Positions 8,413 through 15,898 of a DNA stretch of 64,000 nucleotides are shown piece by piece. The DNA is taken from assembly GCA_902362725.1 (NCBI GenBank), contig CABIXM010000003.1, forward strand, positions 1-64,000, read 5' to 3'. Within the stretch, counting starts at the first letter, position 1, and each line of letters begins with the position of its first letter. Under the pieces are notes generated by a model. The model searched no databases. It saw only the letters and a list, made by a program, of their open reading frames with translations, and was not told the origin of the DNA. This stretch comes from Clostridiaceae bacterium. GTDB taxonomy: Bacteria; Bacillota; Clostridia; Lachnospirales; Lachnospiraceae. The translations under genes and the position numbers were made by a program.

Positions 8413-9780
8413 ATGTTAGAAAAGTTGTTTAAACTGAAAGAGAATCATACGACCGTGAAGACGGAGATTCTGGCAGGTATCACCACATTTATGACCATGG
8501 CGTATATCCTGGCAGTCAATCCCAGCGTCCTTGGTGCAACGGGAATGGATCAGGGCGCGATTTTCACCGCGACGGTTCTCGCGTCTGTCATCGGTACCGT
8601 ATGCATGGCCCTGTTCGCAAATTATCCGTTTGCGCTGGCGCCTGGTATGGGACTGAATGCTTATTTTGCGTATACCGTAGTCATCGGAATGGGATATCCC
8701 TGGCAGGCGGCGCTGGCAGCCGTATTTGTGGAGGGCGTTATCTTCATTCTGCTGTCCCTGTTCAATGTCCGTGAAGCGATCTTCAATTCCATTCCGGCGA
8801 ACCTGAAAAAGGCCGTATCCGTAGGTATCGGTTTCTTTATCGCGTTCATTGGCCTGCAGAATGCCAAAATTGTGGTAGGCGGCGCGACGCTGGTAGAGTT
8901 CTTCTCCCTGGACGCAGTAGAGGGAGGCACCATGAACGATGTGGGAATCACCGTATTCCTGGCTATCGTGGGCGTGTTTATCACCTCTATCCTGGTCATT
9001 AAGAATGTAAAGGGCAACATCCTATGGGGTATTCTGGCCACCTGGATTCTCGGCATTATCTGCCAGTTTGCGGGCATCTACGTGCCGAACCCGGATCTGG
9101 GCTATTATAACCTGCTTCCGGATTTTTCTGCCGGAATCTCCATCCCGAGTCTGGCGCCGATTTTCTGTAAGCTGGACTTTACAGCGATTCCGCTGAGCCA
9201 GTTTGTCGTAATCGTATTCGCGTTCCTGTTTGTGGATATGTTCGATACCCTGGGAACTCTGATTGGTGTGGCTTCCAAGGCGGACATGCTGGATAAGGAC
9301 GGCAAGCTCCCGAATATCAAAGGCGCGCTGCTGGCAGACGCTGTAGGTACTACCGCAGGAGCTCTTCTGGGAACTTCTACCACCACGACTTTCGTGGAGA
9401 GCGCATCCGGCGTTACCGAGGGCGGAAGAACCGGTCTGACATCCATGACCACCGCAATTCTCTTCGCATTGGCGCTGCTGCTCTCTCCGATCTTCCTGGC
9501 CATCCCGTCCTTTGCGACGGCTCCGGCTCTGATTGTGGTAGGTTTCTATATGGTAAATCAGGTAGGCATGATCGATTTCACCGATTTCGCTGAAGGCATC
9601 CCGGCTTTCATCTGCATGGCGGCTATGCCCTTCTTCTACAGTATTTCCGAAGGTATTTCCATGGGCGTTATTTCCTATGTGGTACTGAATGTGGCGACTG
9701 GTAAGGCGAAAGAGAAGAAGATCAGTATCGTGATGTATATTCTGGCGGTGCTGTTCCTGGCGAAATATTTCTTTATCTAA
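8413..9780 (+). CDS. pbuG: Purine (guanine/hypoxanthine/adenine) permease, AzgA/PbuG type of NCS2
   Basis: The product is 455 aa with about 12-14 hydrophobic segments and the family signatures TTFMTMAYILAVNP (residues about 25-38), ALAPGMGLNAYFAY (about 75-88) and GTSTTTTFVESASGV (about 318-332). These match the AzgA/PbuG/PbuO subgroup, which imports hypoxanthine, guanine or adenine; the precise substrate cannot be read by eye. The ribosome binding site is AGGAGGG. I looked upstream for a purine riboswitch and saw none. It sits between spoIVA and rnhA as an apparently separate unit; rnhA follows after only 13 nt and may be co-transcribed. Confidence 0.9.
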   Translation: MLEKLFKLKENHTTVKTEILAGITTFMTMAYILAVNPSVLGATGMDQGAIFTATVLASVIGTVCMALFANYPFALAPGMGLNAYFAYTVVIGMGYPWQAALAAVFVEGVIFILLSLFNVREAIFNSIPANLKKAVSVGIGFFIAFIGLQNAKIVVGGATLVEFFSLDAVEGGTMNDVGITVFLAIVGVFITSILVIKNVKGNILWGILATWILGIICQFAGIYVPNPDLGYYNLLPDFSAGISIPSLAPIFCKLDFTAIPLSQFVVIVFAFLFVDMFDTLGTLIGVASKADMLDKDGKLPNIKGALLADAVGTTAGALLGTSTTTTFVESASGVTEGGRTGLTSMTTAILFALALLLSPIFLAIPSFATAPALIVVGFYMVNQVGMIDFTDFAEGIPAFICMAAMPFFYSISEGISMGVISYVVLNVATGKAKEKKISIVMYILAVLFLAKYFFI

Positions 9781-9793
9781 AGGAAGACAAGCG

Positions 9794-10270
9794 ATGCTGG
9801 TAAAGATCTATACAGACGGTGCGGCCCGCGGTAACCCGGACGGTCCGGGAGGCTATGGCGTGGTGCTGCATTATACGGACAGCAAGGGGCAGCTCCATGA
9901 ACGGGAGTACAGCCAGGGCTATCAGAAGACCACCAATAACCGGATGGAGCTGATGGCTGTGATCGTCGGCCTGGAGGCCCTGAAGCGGCCCTGTCAGGTG
10001 GAACTCTATTCCGATTCCAGATATGTGACGGACGCCTTCAATAAACACTGGGTGGACAGCTGGCTTAAGAAAAACTGGAAGGGCAGCTCCGGCCCGGTCA
10101 AAAATGTGGATCTCTGGAAGCGCCTTTTAAAGGCGAAGGAGCCTCATCAGGTGGAGTTTATCTGGGTCAAGGGCCATGACGGCCATCCCCAGAACGAGCG
10201 CTGTGATCGCTTAGCCACCACGGCGGCGGACGGTGACGACCTGATAGAAGATACAGGACTGAACACCTGA
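9794..10270 (+). CDS. rnhA: Ribonuclease HI
   Basis: The product is 158 aa, a typical RNase HI that cuts the RNA strand of RNA-DNA hybrids. Catalytic acids are visible: D8 (YTDGAARGNP), E52 (NNRMELMA), D74 (YSDSRYV) and the last Asp in HPQNERCDRLA. The 'handle' region with WLKKNWKG is present as in the E. coli enzyme. An AGGAAG ribosome binding site lies before the ATG. The gene lies 13 nt after the purine permease and is followed by a terminator at 10311. Confidence 0.95.
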   Translation: MLVKIYTDGAARGNPDGPGGYGVVLHYTDSKGQLHEREYSQGYQKTTNNRMELMAVIVGLEALKRPCQVELYSDSRYVTDAFNKHWVDSWLKKNWKGSSGPVKNVDLWKRLLKAKEPHQVEFIWVKGHDGHPQNERCDRLATTAADGDDLIEDTGLNT

Positions 10271-10310
10271 AAAATAAGAAAAATTAGAATAAAAACCGAA
10301 AATATTTCGG

Positions 10311-10353
10311 AAGCCGATGGTTTTCTGCAAAAAAGAAGACGCATCGGCTTTTC
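10311..10353 (+). terminator. Intrinsic terminator after rnhA
   Basis: AAGCCGATG (10311-10319) pairs with CATCGGCTT (10342-10350), and TT continues from the stem into a T-rich stretch. Confidence 0.7.
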
Positions 10354-10413
10354 TTATAAGAAAATGTCGAAAGAATCAATTAGAATAAGTAATAAGCGGC
10401 CTCCGATCCGCCC

Positions 10414-10442
10414 TTGCAATTCAAAAAATCATGGTTTATACT
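10414..10442 (+). promoter_or_regulatory. SigA-type promoter of purF
   Basis: TTGCAA, 17 nt, TATACT, about 100 nt before purF. The leader has a small GCGGCA/TGCCGT hairpin at about 10471-10487, but I could not recognise a purine riboswitch or PurR box. Confidence 0.7.
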
Positions 10443-10544
10443 TTTCTACGTACTTAATGAGAAAATCCTGAAGCGGCATCTTTTGCCGTTATCCGTACAG
10501 AAATGCATCTTTCATAGAAATTCATTACAGGACGGAGGTATCCC

Positions 10545-11996
10545 ATGAATAAAGAACAAATCCATGAACAATATGAAGAAGACGAGAAGCTCCGGGAGGA
10601 ATGCGGCGTGTTCGGAATCTATGATTTTGACGGCCATGACGTAGCTTCTACGATTTATTACGGCTTATTTGCCCTGCAGCACAGAGGACAGGAGAGCTGC
10701 GGTATCGCAGTCAGCGATACGAACGGCCCGAAGGGCGTGGTAAAGAGCCATAAAGGCATGGGCCTGGTAAATGAGGTCTTTACGCCGGAACAGTTAGACG
10801 CCCTGAAAGGCGATATCGGTGTGGGACACACCCGCTATTCCACCGCAGGCAGCAGCACCCGGGAAAATGCCCAGCCGCTGGTATTAAACTATGTAAAGGG
10901 AACCCTGGGATTAGCCCACAACGGCAATCTGGTGAACGCGCCGGAGCTTCGAAGAGAACTCGAGTATACCGGAGCGATTTTCCAGACTACAATAGATTCC
11001 GAGGTTATCGCCTACCATATTGCCAGAGAGCGAATCCATACCGCAAGCGTCGAGGAGGCAGTCTCCCGGGCCATGGACAAGATCAAGGGAGCCTATTCCC
11101 TGATCGTCATGTCCCCCAGAAAGCTCATCGGAGCCAGAGACCCCTATGGCTTCCGCCCCCTTTGTATCGGCAAGCGTGATAACGCCTACATCCTGGCCAG
11201 CGAGACCTGCGCCCTGGACACCATAGGCGCCACCTTCGTCCGGGATGTGGAGCCCGGCGAGATCGTGACGATTACGCCCAAGAGAGGGATTGAATCCGAT
11301 AAGAGCCACTGTCTTCCGAAGGATCAGGAGGCGCGCTGTATCTTCGAATACATTTATTTTGCCCGTCCGGACAGTCATTTCGACGGGGTCAGCGTCTACC
11401 AGGCGCGGATTCAGTCCGGCAGATTTCTGGCTATGGACAGCCCGGTGGAGGCCGACCTGGTGGTGGGCGTGCCCGAGTCAGGTAATGCGGCGGCCCTCGG
11501 CTATTCCCTGGAGTCCGGCATCCCCTATGGCACCGCTTTTGTGAAAAACGGCTACGTGGGCCGTACCTTCATCAAGCCCGGTCAAAGCAGCCGGGAGTCC
11601 AGTGTCCGGGTGAAGCTGAACGTGTTGAAAGAGGCTGTGAACGGCAAGCGCGTCATCATGATTGACGATTCCATCGTCCGCGGCACCACCAGCGACCGCA
11701 TCGTGAAGATGCTCCGGGACGCCGGAGCCAAAGAGGTACATATGCGGGTCAGCTCCCCGCCCTTCCTGCATCCCTGCTATTTCGGTACGGACGTACCGGC
11801 GGAGGAGCAGCTGATTGCCCACAACCGGACCATTGAGGAGATCCGCCAGGTTATCGGAGCCGATTCCCTGGCCTATCTGCGGACGGACCGCCTGGGTGAG
11901 ATGATCGGCGGTATGGGCCACTGTACGGCTTGTTTCACTGGCAAGTATCCGATTGCGCCGCCTACGGAGGATATCCGGGGCAGCTTTGAGAAGTAA
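10545..11996 (+). CDS. purF: Amidophosphoribosyltransferase (first step of purine synthesis)
   Basis: The product is 483 aa and transfers ammonia from glutamine to PRPP. The Bacillus-type form is recognised by a 19-residue propeptide that must be removed to expose the catalytic Cys at position 20 (EECGVFGIYD). It also has the four cysteines of a 4Fe-4S cluster: CIFEYIYFARP, PFLHPCYFGTD and GHCTACF. The PRPP-binding loop MIDDSIVRGTT is present at about residue 370. An ACGGAGG ribosome binding site precedes the ATG. purB follows after about 70 nt with no terminator between, so the two are probably one transcript. Confidence 0.96.
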   Translation: MNKEQIHEQYEEDEKLREECGVFGIYDFDGHDVASTIYYGLFALQHRGQESCGIAVSDTNGPKGVVKSHKGMGLVNEVFTPEQLDALKGDIGVGHTRYSTAGSSTRENAQPLVLNYVKGTLGLAHNGNLVNAPELRRELEYTGAIFQTTIDSEVIAYHIARERIHTASVEEAVSRAMDKIKGAYSLIVMSPRKLIGARDPYGFRPLCIGKRDNAYILASETCALDTIGATFVRDVEPGEIVTITPKRGIESDKSHCLPKDQEARCIFEYIYFARPDSHFDGVSVYQARIQSGRFLAMDSPVEADLVVGVPESGNAAALGYSLESGIPYGTAFVKNGYVGRTFIKPGQSSRESSVRVKLNVLKEAVNGKRVIMIDDSIVRGTTSDRIVKMLRDAGAKEVHMRVSSPPFLHPCYFGTDVPAEEQLIAHNRTIEEIRQVIGADSLAYLRTDRLGEMIGGMGHCTACFTGKYPIAPPTEDIRGSFEK

Positions 11997-12069
11997 GCCC
12001 GGAAAAATAGGATTGAGATATCCGGATAAATATAGTAAAATAAATGGAAAAACAAAGAGGAGAGAGAAC

Positions 12070-13503
12070 ATGAGTACAGACAGATACGTAAGCCCATTAT
12101 CTGAGCGCTACGCAAGTAAAGAGATGCAGTACATCTTTTCCCCGGACAAGAAGTTCCGCACCTGGAGAAAGCTCTGGATTGCCCTGGCTGAGACCGAGAT
12201 GGAGCTGGGACTTCCCATTACCCAGGAGCAGATCGACGAGCTGAAGGCCCATCAGGACGATATCAATTATGATGTGGCCAAGGCCCGTGAAAAAGAGGTG
12301 CGCCACGATGTTATGTCCCACGTATACGCATACGGCTGCCAGTGTCCGAAGGCAAAGGGCATCATCCATCTGGGAGCTACTTCCTGCTACGTAGGCGACA
12401 ATACGGACATCATCATTATGACTGAGGCCCTGAATCTGGTACATAAGAAGCTGATCAATGTATTGAATGAGCTGGCAGCTTTTGCAGATAAGTATAAGGA
12501 CCTGCCGACCCTGGCGTTTACCCATTTCCAGCCGGCCCAGCCCACCACCGTGGGAAAGAGAGCGACCCTGTGGATGCAGGAGTTCTGCCTGGATCTGGAG
12601 GATCTGGAGTATGTCATTTCTACGATGAAGCTCTTAGGATCCAAGGGAACCACCGGCACCCAGGCCAGCTTCAAGGAGCTGTTTGAGGGCGACGAAGAGA
12701 AAATCAATAAAATCGATCCGATGATTGCAGAAAAGATGGGCTTCAGGGAGTGCTATCCGGTATCCGGCCAGACCTATTCCCGGAAGGTGGACACCCGTGT
12801 CCTGAACGTGCTGGCAGGCATCGCGGCCAGCGCTCACAAGATGTCCAACGACATCCGTCTTCTGCAGCATCTGAAAGAGGTGGAAGAGCCCTTCGAGAAA
12901 TCCCAGATTGGTTCCTCGGCCATGGCATATAAGCGTAACCCCATGCGCAGCGAGCGTATTGCGTCCCTGTCCCGTTATGTCATCGTAGACGCCCTGAACC
13001 CGGCCATCACCAGCGCTACCCAGTGGTTTGAGCGTACTCTGGACGACTCTGCCAATAAGCGACTGTCTATCCCCGAGGGCTTCCTGGCTATCGACGGTAT
13101 CCTGGATCTGTGCCTGAACGTGGTAGACGGTCTGGTGGTATATCCGAAAGTCATCTACAAGCACATGATGGCGGAGCTTCCCTTCATGGCCACCGAGAAC
13201 ATCATGATGGACGCGGTCAAGGCAGGCGGCGACCGTCAGGAGCTGCATGAGCGCATCCGTGAGCTTTCTATGGAAGCAGGTAAGAACGTCAAGGTCAATG
13301 GCGAAGAGAACAACCTTCTGGAGCTGATTGCCGCAGATCCGGCCTTCGGCCTTTCCCTGGAGGATCTTAAGAAGACTATGGAGCCCTCCCGCTATGTGGG
13401 ACGCGCCCCGGAGCAGGTAGACGCGTTCCTGGGACAGGTGGTAAAGCCGATTCTGGAGAAATACAGCGATATTCTTGGAGAAAAAGCAGAAATTAACGTA
13501 TAA
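12070..13503 (+). CDS. purB: Adenylosuccinate lyase
   Basis: The product is 477 aa and catalyses two fumarate-releasing steps of purine synthesis (SAICAR to AICAR, and adenylosuccinate to AMP). The fumarase/aspartase superfamily signature GSSAMAYKRNPMRSE is near residues 280-294. The substrate loop TFAHFQPAQPTT-like block (here FTHFQPAQPTTVGKR) is near residue 153. ATG 12070 with AAGAGGAGAG upstream is chosen; the open frame reaches back into purF but the extra residues do not look like PurB. It is likely co-transcribed with purF. Confidence 0.95.
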   Translation: MSTDRYVSPLSERYASKEMQYIFSPDKKFRTWRKLWIALAETEMELGLPITQEQIDELKAHQDDINYDVAKAREKEVRHDVMSHVYAYGCQCPKAKGIIHLGATSCYVGDNTDIIIMTEALNLVHKKLINVLNELAAFADKYKDLPTLAFTHFQPAQPTTVGKRATLWMQEFCLDLEDLEYVISTMKLLGSKGTTGTQASFKELFEGDEEKINKIDPMIAEKMGFRECYPVSGQTYSRKVDTRVLNVLAGIAASAHKMSNDIRLLQHLKEVEEPFEKSQIGSSAMAYKRNPMRSERIASLSRYVIVDALNPAITSATQWFERTLDDSANKRLSIPEGFLAIDGILDLCLNVVDGLVVYPKVIYKHMMAELPFMATENIMMDAVKAGGDRQELHERIRELSMEAGKNVKVNGEENNLLELIAADPAFGLSLEDLKKTMEPSRYVGRAPEQVDAFLGQVVKPILEKYSDILGEKAEINV

Positions 13504-13508
13504 ACCCC

Positions 13509-13537
13509 TTGCAATTACGGGGGAAATGTGCTACATT
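13509..13537 (+). promoter_or_regulatory. SigA-type promoter of the rimP-nusA-infB operon
   Basis: TTGCAA, 17 nt, TACATT begins six bases after the purB stop. It lies upstream of, not downstream of, the terminator hairpin at 13562. Confidence 0.65.
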
Positions 13538-13561
13538 GTAAGAGAATGAATAGCGCGGCCG

Positions 13562-13595
13562 ACAAAGAGTGAACGAAAGTTCACTCTTTGTTTTT
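13562..13595 (+). terminator. Perfect terminator between purB and rimP, inside the operon leader
   Basis: ACAAAGAGTGAAC (13562-13574) pairs perfectly with GTTCACTCTTTGT (13579-13591) around a GAAA loop, followed by TTTTT. It would end purB transcripts. Because the only visible promoter for rimP lies upstream of it, it may also act as an attenuator. Confidence 0.9.
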
Positions 13596-13632
13596 GAAAT
13601 AAAAAACACGACCGCCCAGGGAAAGGAAGACT

Positions 13633-14100
13633 ATGACAAAGAGAGAAGAGTACGAACAGAAGACAGAGAAGCTTCTCATACCCATCATGGAAGCCAACGG
13701 CTTCGAGCTGGTGGATGTGGAGTATGTAAAAGAAGCCGGCAACTGGTATCTGCGGGCTTACATCGACAAGCCGGGCGGAATCACCGTGGATGACTGCGAG
13801 GTGGTGAACCGGGAGCTGGGTGATCTGCTGGACCGGGACGATTTTATCGACGAGTCCTATATTCTGGAGGTCAGTTCCCCGGGCCTGGGCCGTCCCTTAA
13901 AAAAGGAGCGCGATTTCATCCGGAGTAAGGGCGAGGAGGTTGAGATCCGCACCTACCGCATGGTAGACAGACAGAAGGAATTCCGGGGCGTATTAAAAGC
14001 CTGGGATAAGGACACGGTAACTATTGAATATGAGGACGGACAGGAGCAGGTATTCGAGAGAGACAACATTGCGCTGATTCGTCTGGCGTTTGATTTTTAA
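13633..14100 (+). CDS. rimP: Ribosome maturation factor RimP
   Basis: The product is 155 aa, the usual size of RimP, which assists maturation of the 30S subunit. Visible family features are the N-terminal GFELVDVEYVKEAGNWYLRAYID (split; residues about 22-44), the central SYILEVSSPGLGRPL (about 76-90) and a C-terminal SH3-like fold. It is the first gene of the operon and is followed by nusA after 34 nt, the standard bacterial order. The ribosome binding site is AAAGGAAG. Confidence 0.95.
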   Translation: MTKREEYEQKTEKLLIPIMEANGFELVDVEYVKEAGNWYLRAYIDKPGGITVDDCEVVNRELGDLLDRDDFIDESYILEVSSPGLGRPLKKERDFIRSKGEEVEIRTYRMVDRQKEFRGVLKAWDKDTVTIEYEDGQEQVFERDNIALIRLAFDF

Positions 14101-14134
14101 ATAGATTTGGGAATAACCAGGAGGAAAGAAAAGA

Positions 14135-15304
14135 ATGAACACAGAACTGCTGGAAGCTCTGGAGCTTTTGGAGAAGGAAAAGGATATCAGCAAGGAAACC
14201 ATGCTGGAGGCCATTGAGAACTCACTGCTGAAGGCCTGCGAGGCACACTTCGGCAAGGCCGACAACATCAAGGTTAATATCGACCCGGTGACCTGCCAGT
14301 TTTCCGTGCTTGCGGAGAAAAAGGTCGTAGAGCAGGTAGAGGATGATGTGACCGAGATCAGCCTGTCCAACGCGAAGATGATCGACCCCAAGTACGAGTT
14401 GGGCGATATCGTAAATGTGGAAGTGAAGTCCAAAGAGTTCGGCCGTATCGCCACACAGAACGCCAAGAACATCATTCTGCAGAAGATTCGCGAGGAAGAG
14501 CGCAAATCCCTGTTTAACCAGTATTACGGCATGGAGAAAGAGGTTGTGACCGGTGTTGTGCAGAGATATCTGGGCCGCAATGTCAGCGTGAATCTGGGTA
14601 AGGTGGACGCTATCCTCAATGAGAACGAGATGGTAAAAGGCGAGGTCTTCAAGCCCACCGAGCGTATCAAGGTCTATATCCTGGAAGTGAAGGACACCAA
14701 CAAAGGACCGCGTATCCTGCTGTCCAGAACCCATCCGGAGCTGGTAAAGCGCCTGTTTGAGTCTGAGGTAACCGAGGTCCGCGACGGCACTGTGGAGATT
14801 AAGTGCATCGCCCGCGAGGCAGGATCCAGAACCAAGATTGCCGTATGGTCTAACGATCCGGATGTGGATCCGGTAGGAGCCTGCGTCGGCATGAACGGCG
14901 CCCGCGTCAACGCCATTGTGAGTGAGCTGCGCGGTGAGAAAATCGACATCATCAACTGGAACGAGAACCCGGCTCTGCTGATAGAGAACGCGCTGAGCCC
15001 GGCGAAGGTTATCGCGGTTCTTGCGGATCCGGAGGATAAGACAGCCAAGGTGGTCGTTCCGGATTATCAGCTGTCTCTGGCCATCGGTAAGGAAGGCCAG
15101 AACGCGAGACTGGCTGCCCGTCTTACCGGCTTCAAGATCGATATCAAGAGCGAGACCCAGGCAAGAGAGATCGAGGGCTGGCTGGATGTAGACGAGGAGT
15201 ACGAGGAGTACGAGGACTTCGAGGACTACAAGGAGGCGCAGGCTCTGGAGGAGGCTGAGGCCGGAGAGACAGCAGAGGCAGAGGAAGAGAGTCAGAATGA
15301 ATAA
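14135..15304 (+). CDS. nusA: Transcription termination/antitermination factor NusA
   Basis: The product is 389 aa with the Firmicute arrangement: an N-terminal RNA-polymerase-binding domain, S1 domain, two KH domains (for example VGACVGMNGARVNAIV and LAIGKEGQNARLAARLTG) and no C-terminal AR repeats. The last 50 residues are very acidic (EEYEEYEDFEDYKEAQALEE). NusA modulates pausing, termination and rRNA antitermination. The gene overlaps ylxR by 8 nt. NusA controls its own operon in some bacteria, which is of interest given the terminator in the leader at 13562. Confidence 0.97.
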   Translation: MNTELLEALELLEKEKDISKETMLEAIENSLLKACEAHFGKADNIKVNIDPVTCQFSVLAEKKVVEQVEDDVTEISLSNAKMIDPKYELGDIVNVEVKSKEFGRIATQNAKNIILQKIREEERKSLFNQYYGMEKEVVTGVVQRYLGRNVSVNLGKVDAILNENEMVKGEVFKPTERIKVYILEVKDTNKGPRILLSRTHPELVKRLFESEVTEVRDGTVEIKCIAREAGSRTKIAVWSNDPDVDPVGACVGMNGARVNAIVSELRGEKIDIINWNENPALLIENALSPAKVIAVLADPEDKTAKVVVPDYQLSLAIGKEGQNARLAARLTGFKIDIKSETQAREIEGWLDVDEEYEEYEDFEDYKEAQALEEAEAGETAEAEEESQNE

Positions 15305-15569
15305 AAAAGTACCGATGCGCCAGTGTGTGGGCTGTCAGGAGATGAAGAGCAAGAAAGAGATGCTTCGCATCCTTAAGACCGCAGAGGATGAGATTGTGCT
15401 GGATGCCACAGGCCGGAAGAACGGCCGGGGCGCGTATCTGTGTTTTTCCAAAGAGTGTCTTTTGAAGGCGCGGAAGAACAAGGGACTTGAGCGCTCCCTG
15501 AAGATGGCCATTCCTCCTGCAGTGTACGACAGTCTGGAAAAGGAGTTGGATGAACTTGGCACAGAATAG
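15297..15569 (+). CDS. ylxR: YlxR/RnpM family RNA-binding protein
   Basis: The product is 90 aa. The motif MRQCVGCQEMKSKKEMLRI (residues about 7-25) and the GRKNGRGAYLCFSKECL block (about 39-55) are the YlxR signatures. In Bacillus this protein has been reported to bind RNase P RNA and is now called RnpM; the gene is nearly always between nusA and a YlxQ gene, as here. The start overlaps the end of nusA by 8 nt and the end overlaps ylxQ by 20 nt, so translation is probably coupled. Confidence 0.93.
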   Translation: MNKKVPMRQCVGCQEMKSKKEMLRILKTAEDEIVLDATGRKNGRGAYLCFSKECLLKARKNKGLERSLKMAIPPAVYDSLEKELDELGTE

Positions 15570-15861
15570 AGTATTATCCATGATAGGTCTGGCCCAGAAG
15601 GCCGGCAAGACCGCCAGCGGCGAATTCGCCACCGAGCATGCGGTTAAGTCCGGAAAGGCCGCACTTGTCATTGTGTCGGAGGAGTCGTCCGACAATACAA
15701 AAAAGAAGTTCCAAAATATGTGTGACTACTACGAAGTACCCGTGTATTTCTATGGTGGAAAAGAGGAGCTGGGCCACGCAATGGGCAAGGAATTCCGTGC
15801 GTCCCTGGCGATTCTGGATGAGGGACTTGCGAAGAGCATAGAGAAAAATTTGAAACTTTAA
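15550..15861 (+). CDS. ylxQ: L7Ae-family RNA-binding protein YlxQ
   Basis: The product is 103 aa of the ribosomal L7Ae/L30e/Gadd45 family. Family residues include the [21 protein letters not shown] region (split; about 16-36) and the [15 protein letters not shown] block (about 40-54). YlxQ binds kink-turn RNAs in Bacillus. It overlaps ylxR by 20 nt and precedes infB by less than 40 nt, the conserved nusA-ylxR-ylxQ-infB order. Confidence 0.92.
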   Translation: MNLAQNRVLSMIGLAQKAGKTASGEFATEHAVKSGKAALVIVSEESSDNTKKKFQNMCDYYEVPVYFYGGKEELGHAMGKEFRASLAILDEGLAKSIEKNLKL

Positions 15862-15898
15862 CTTTAACGGAGGTAGAAATTTGGAGGGAAACAGCCAT

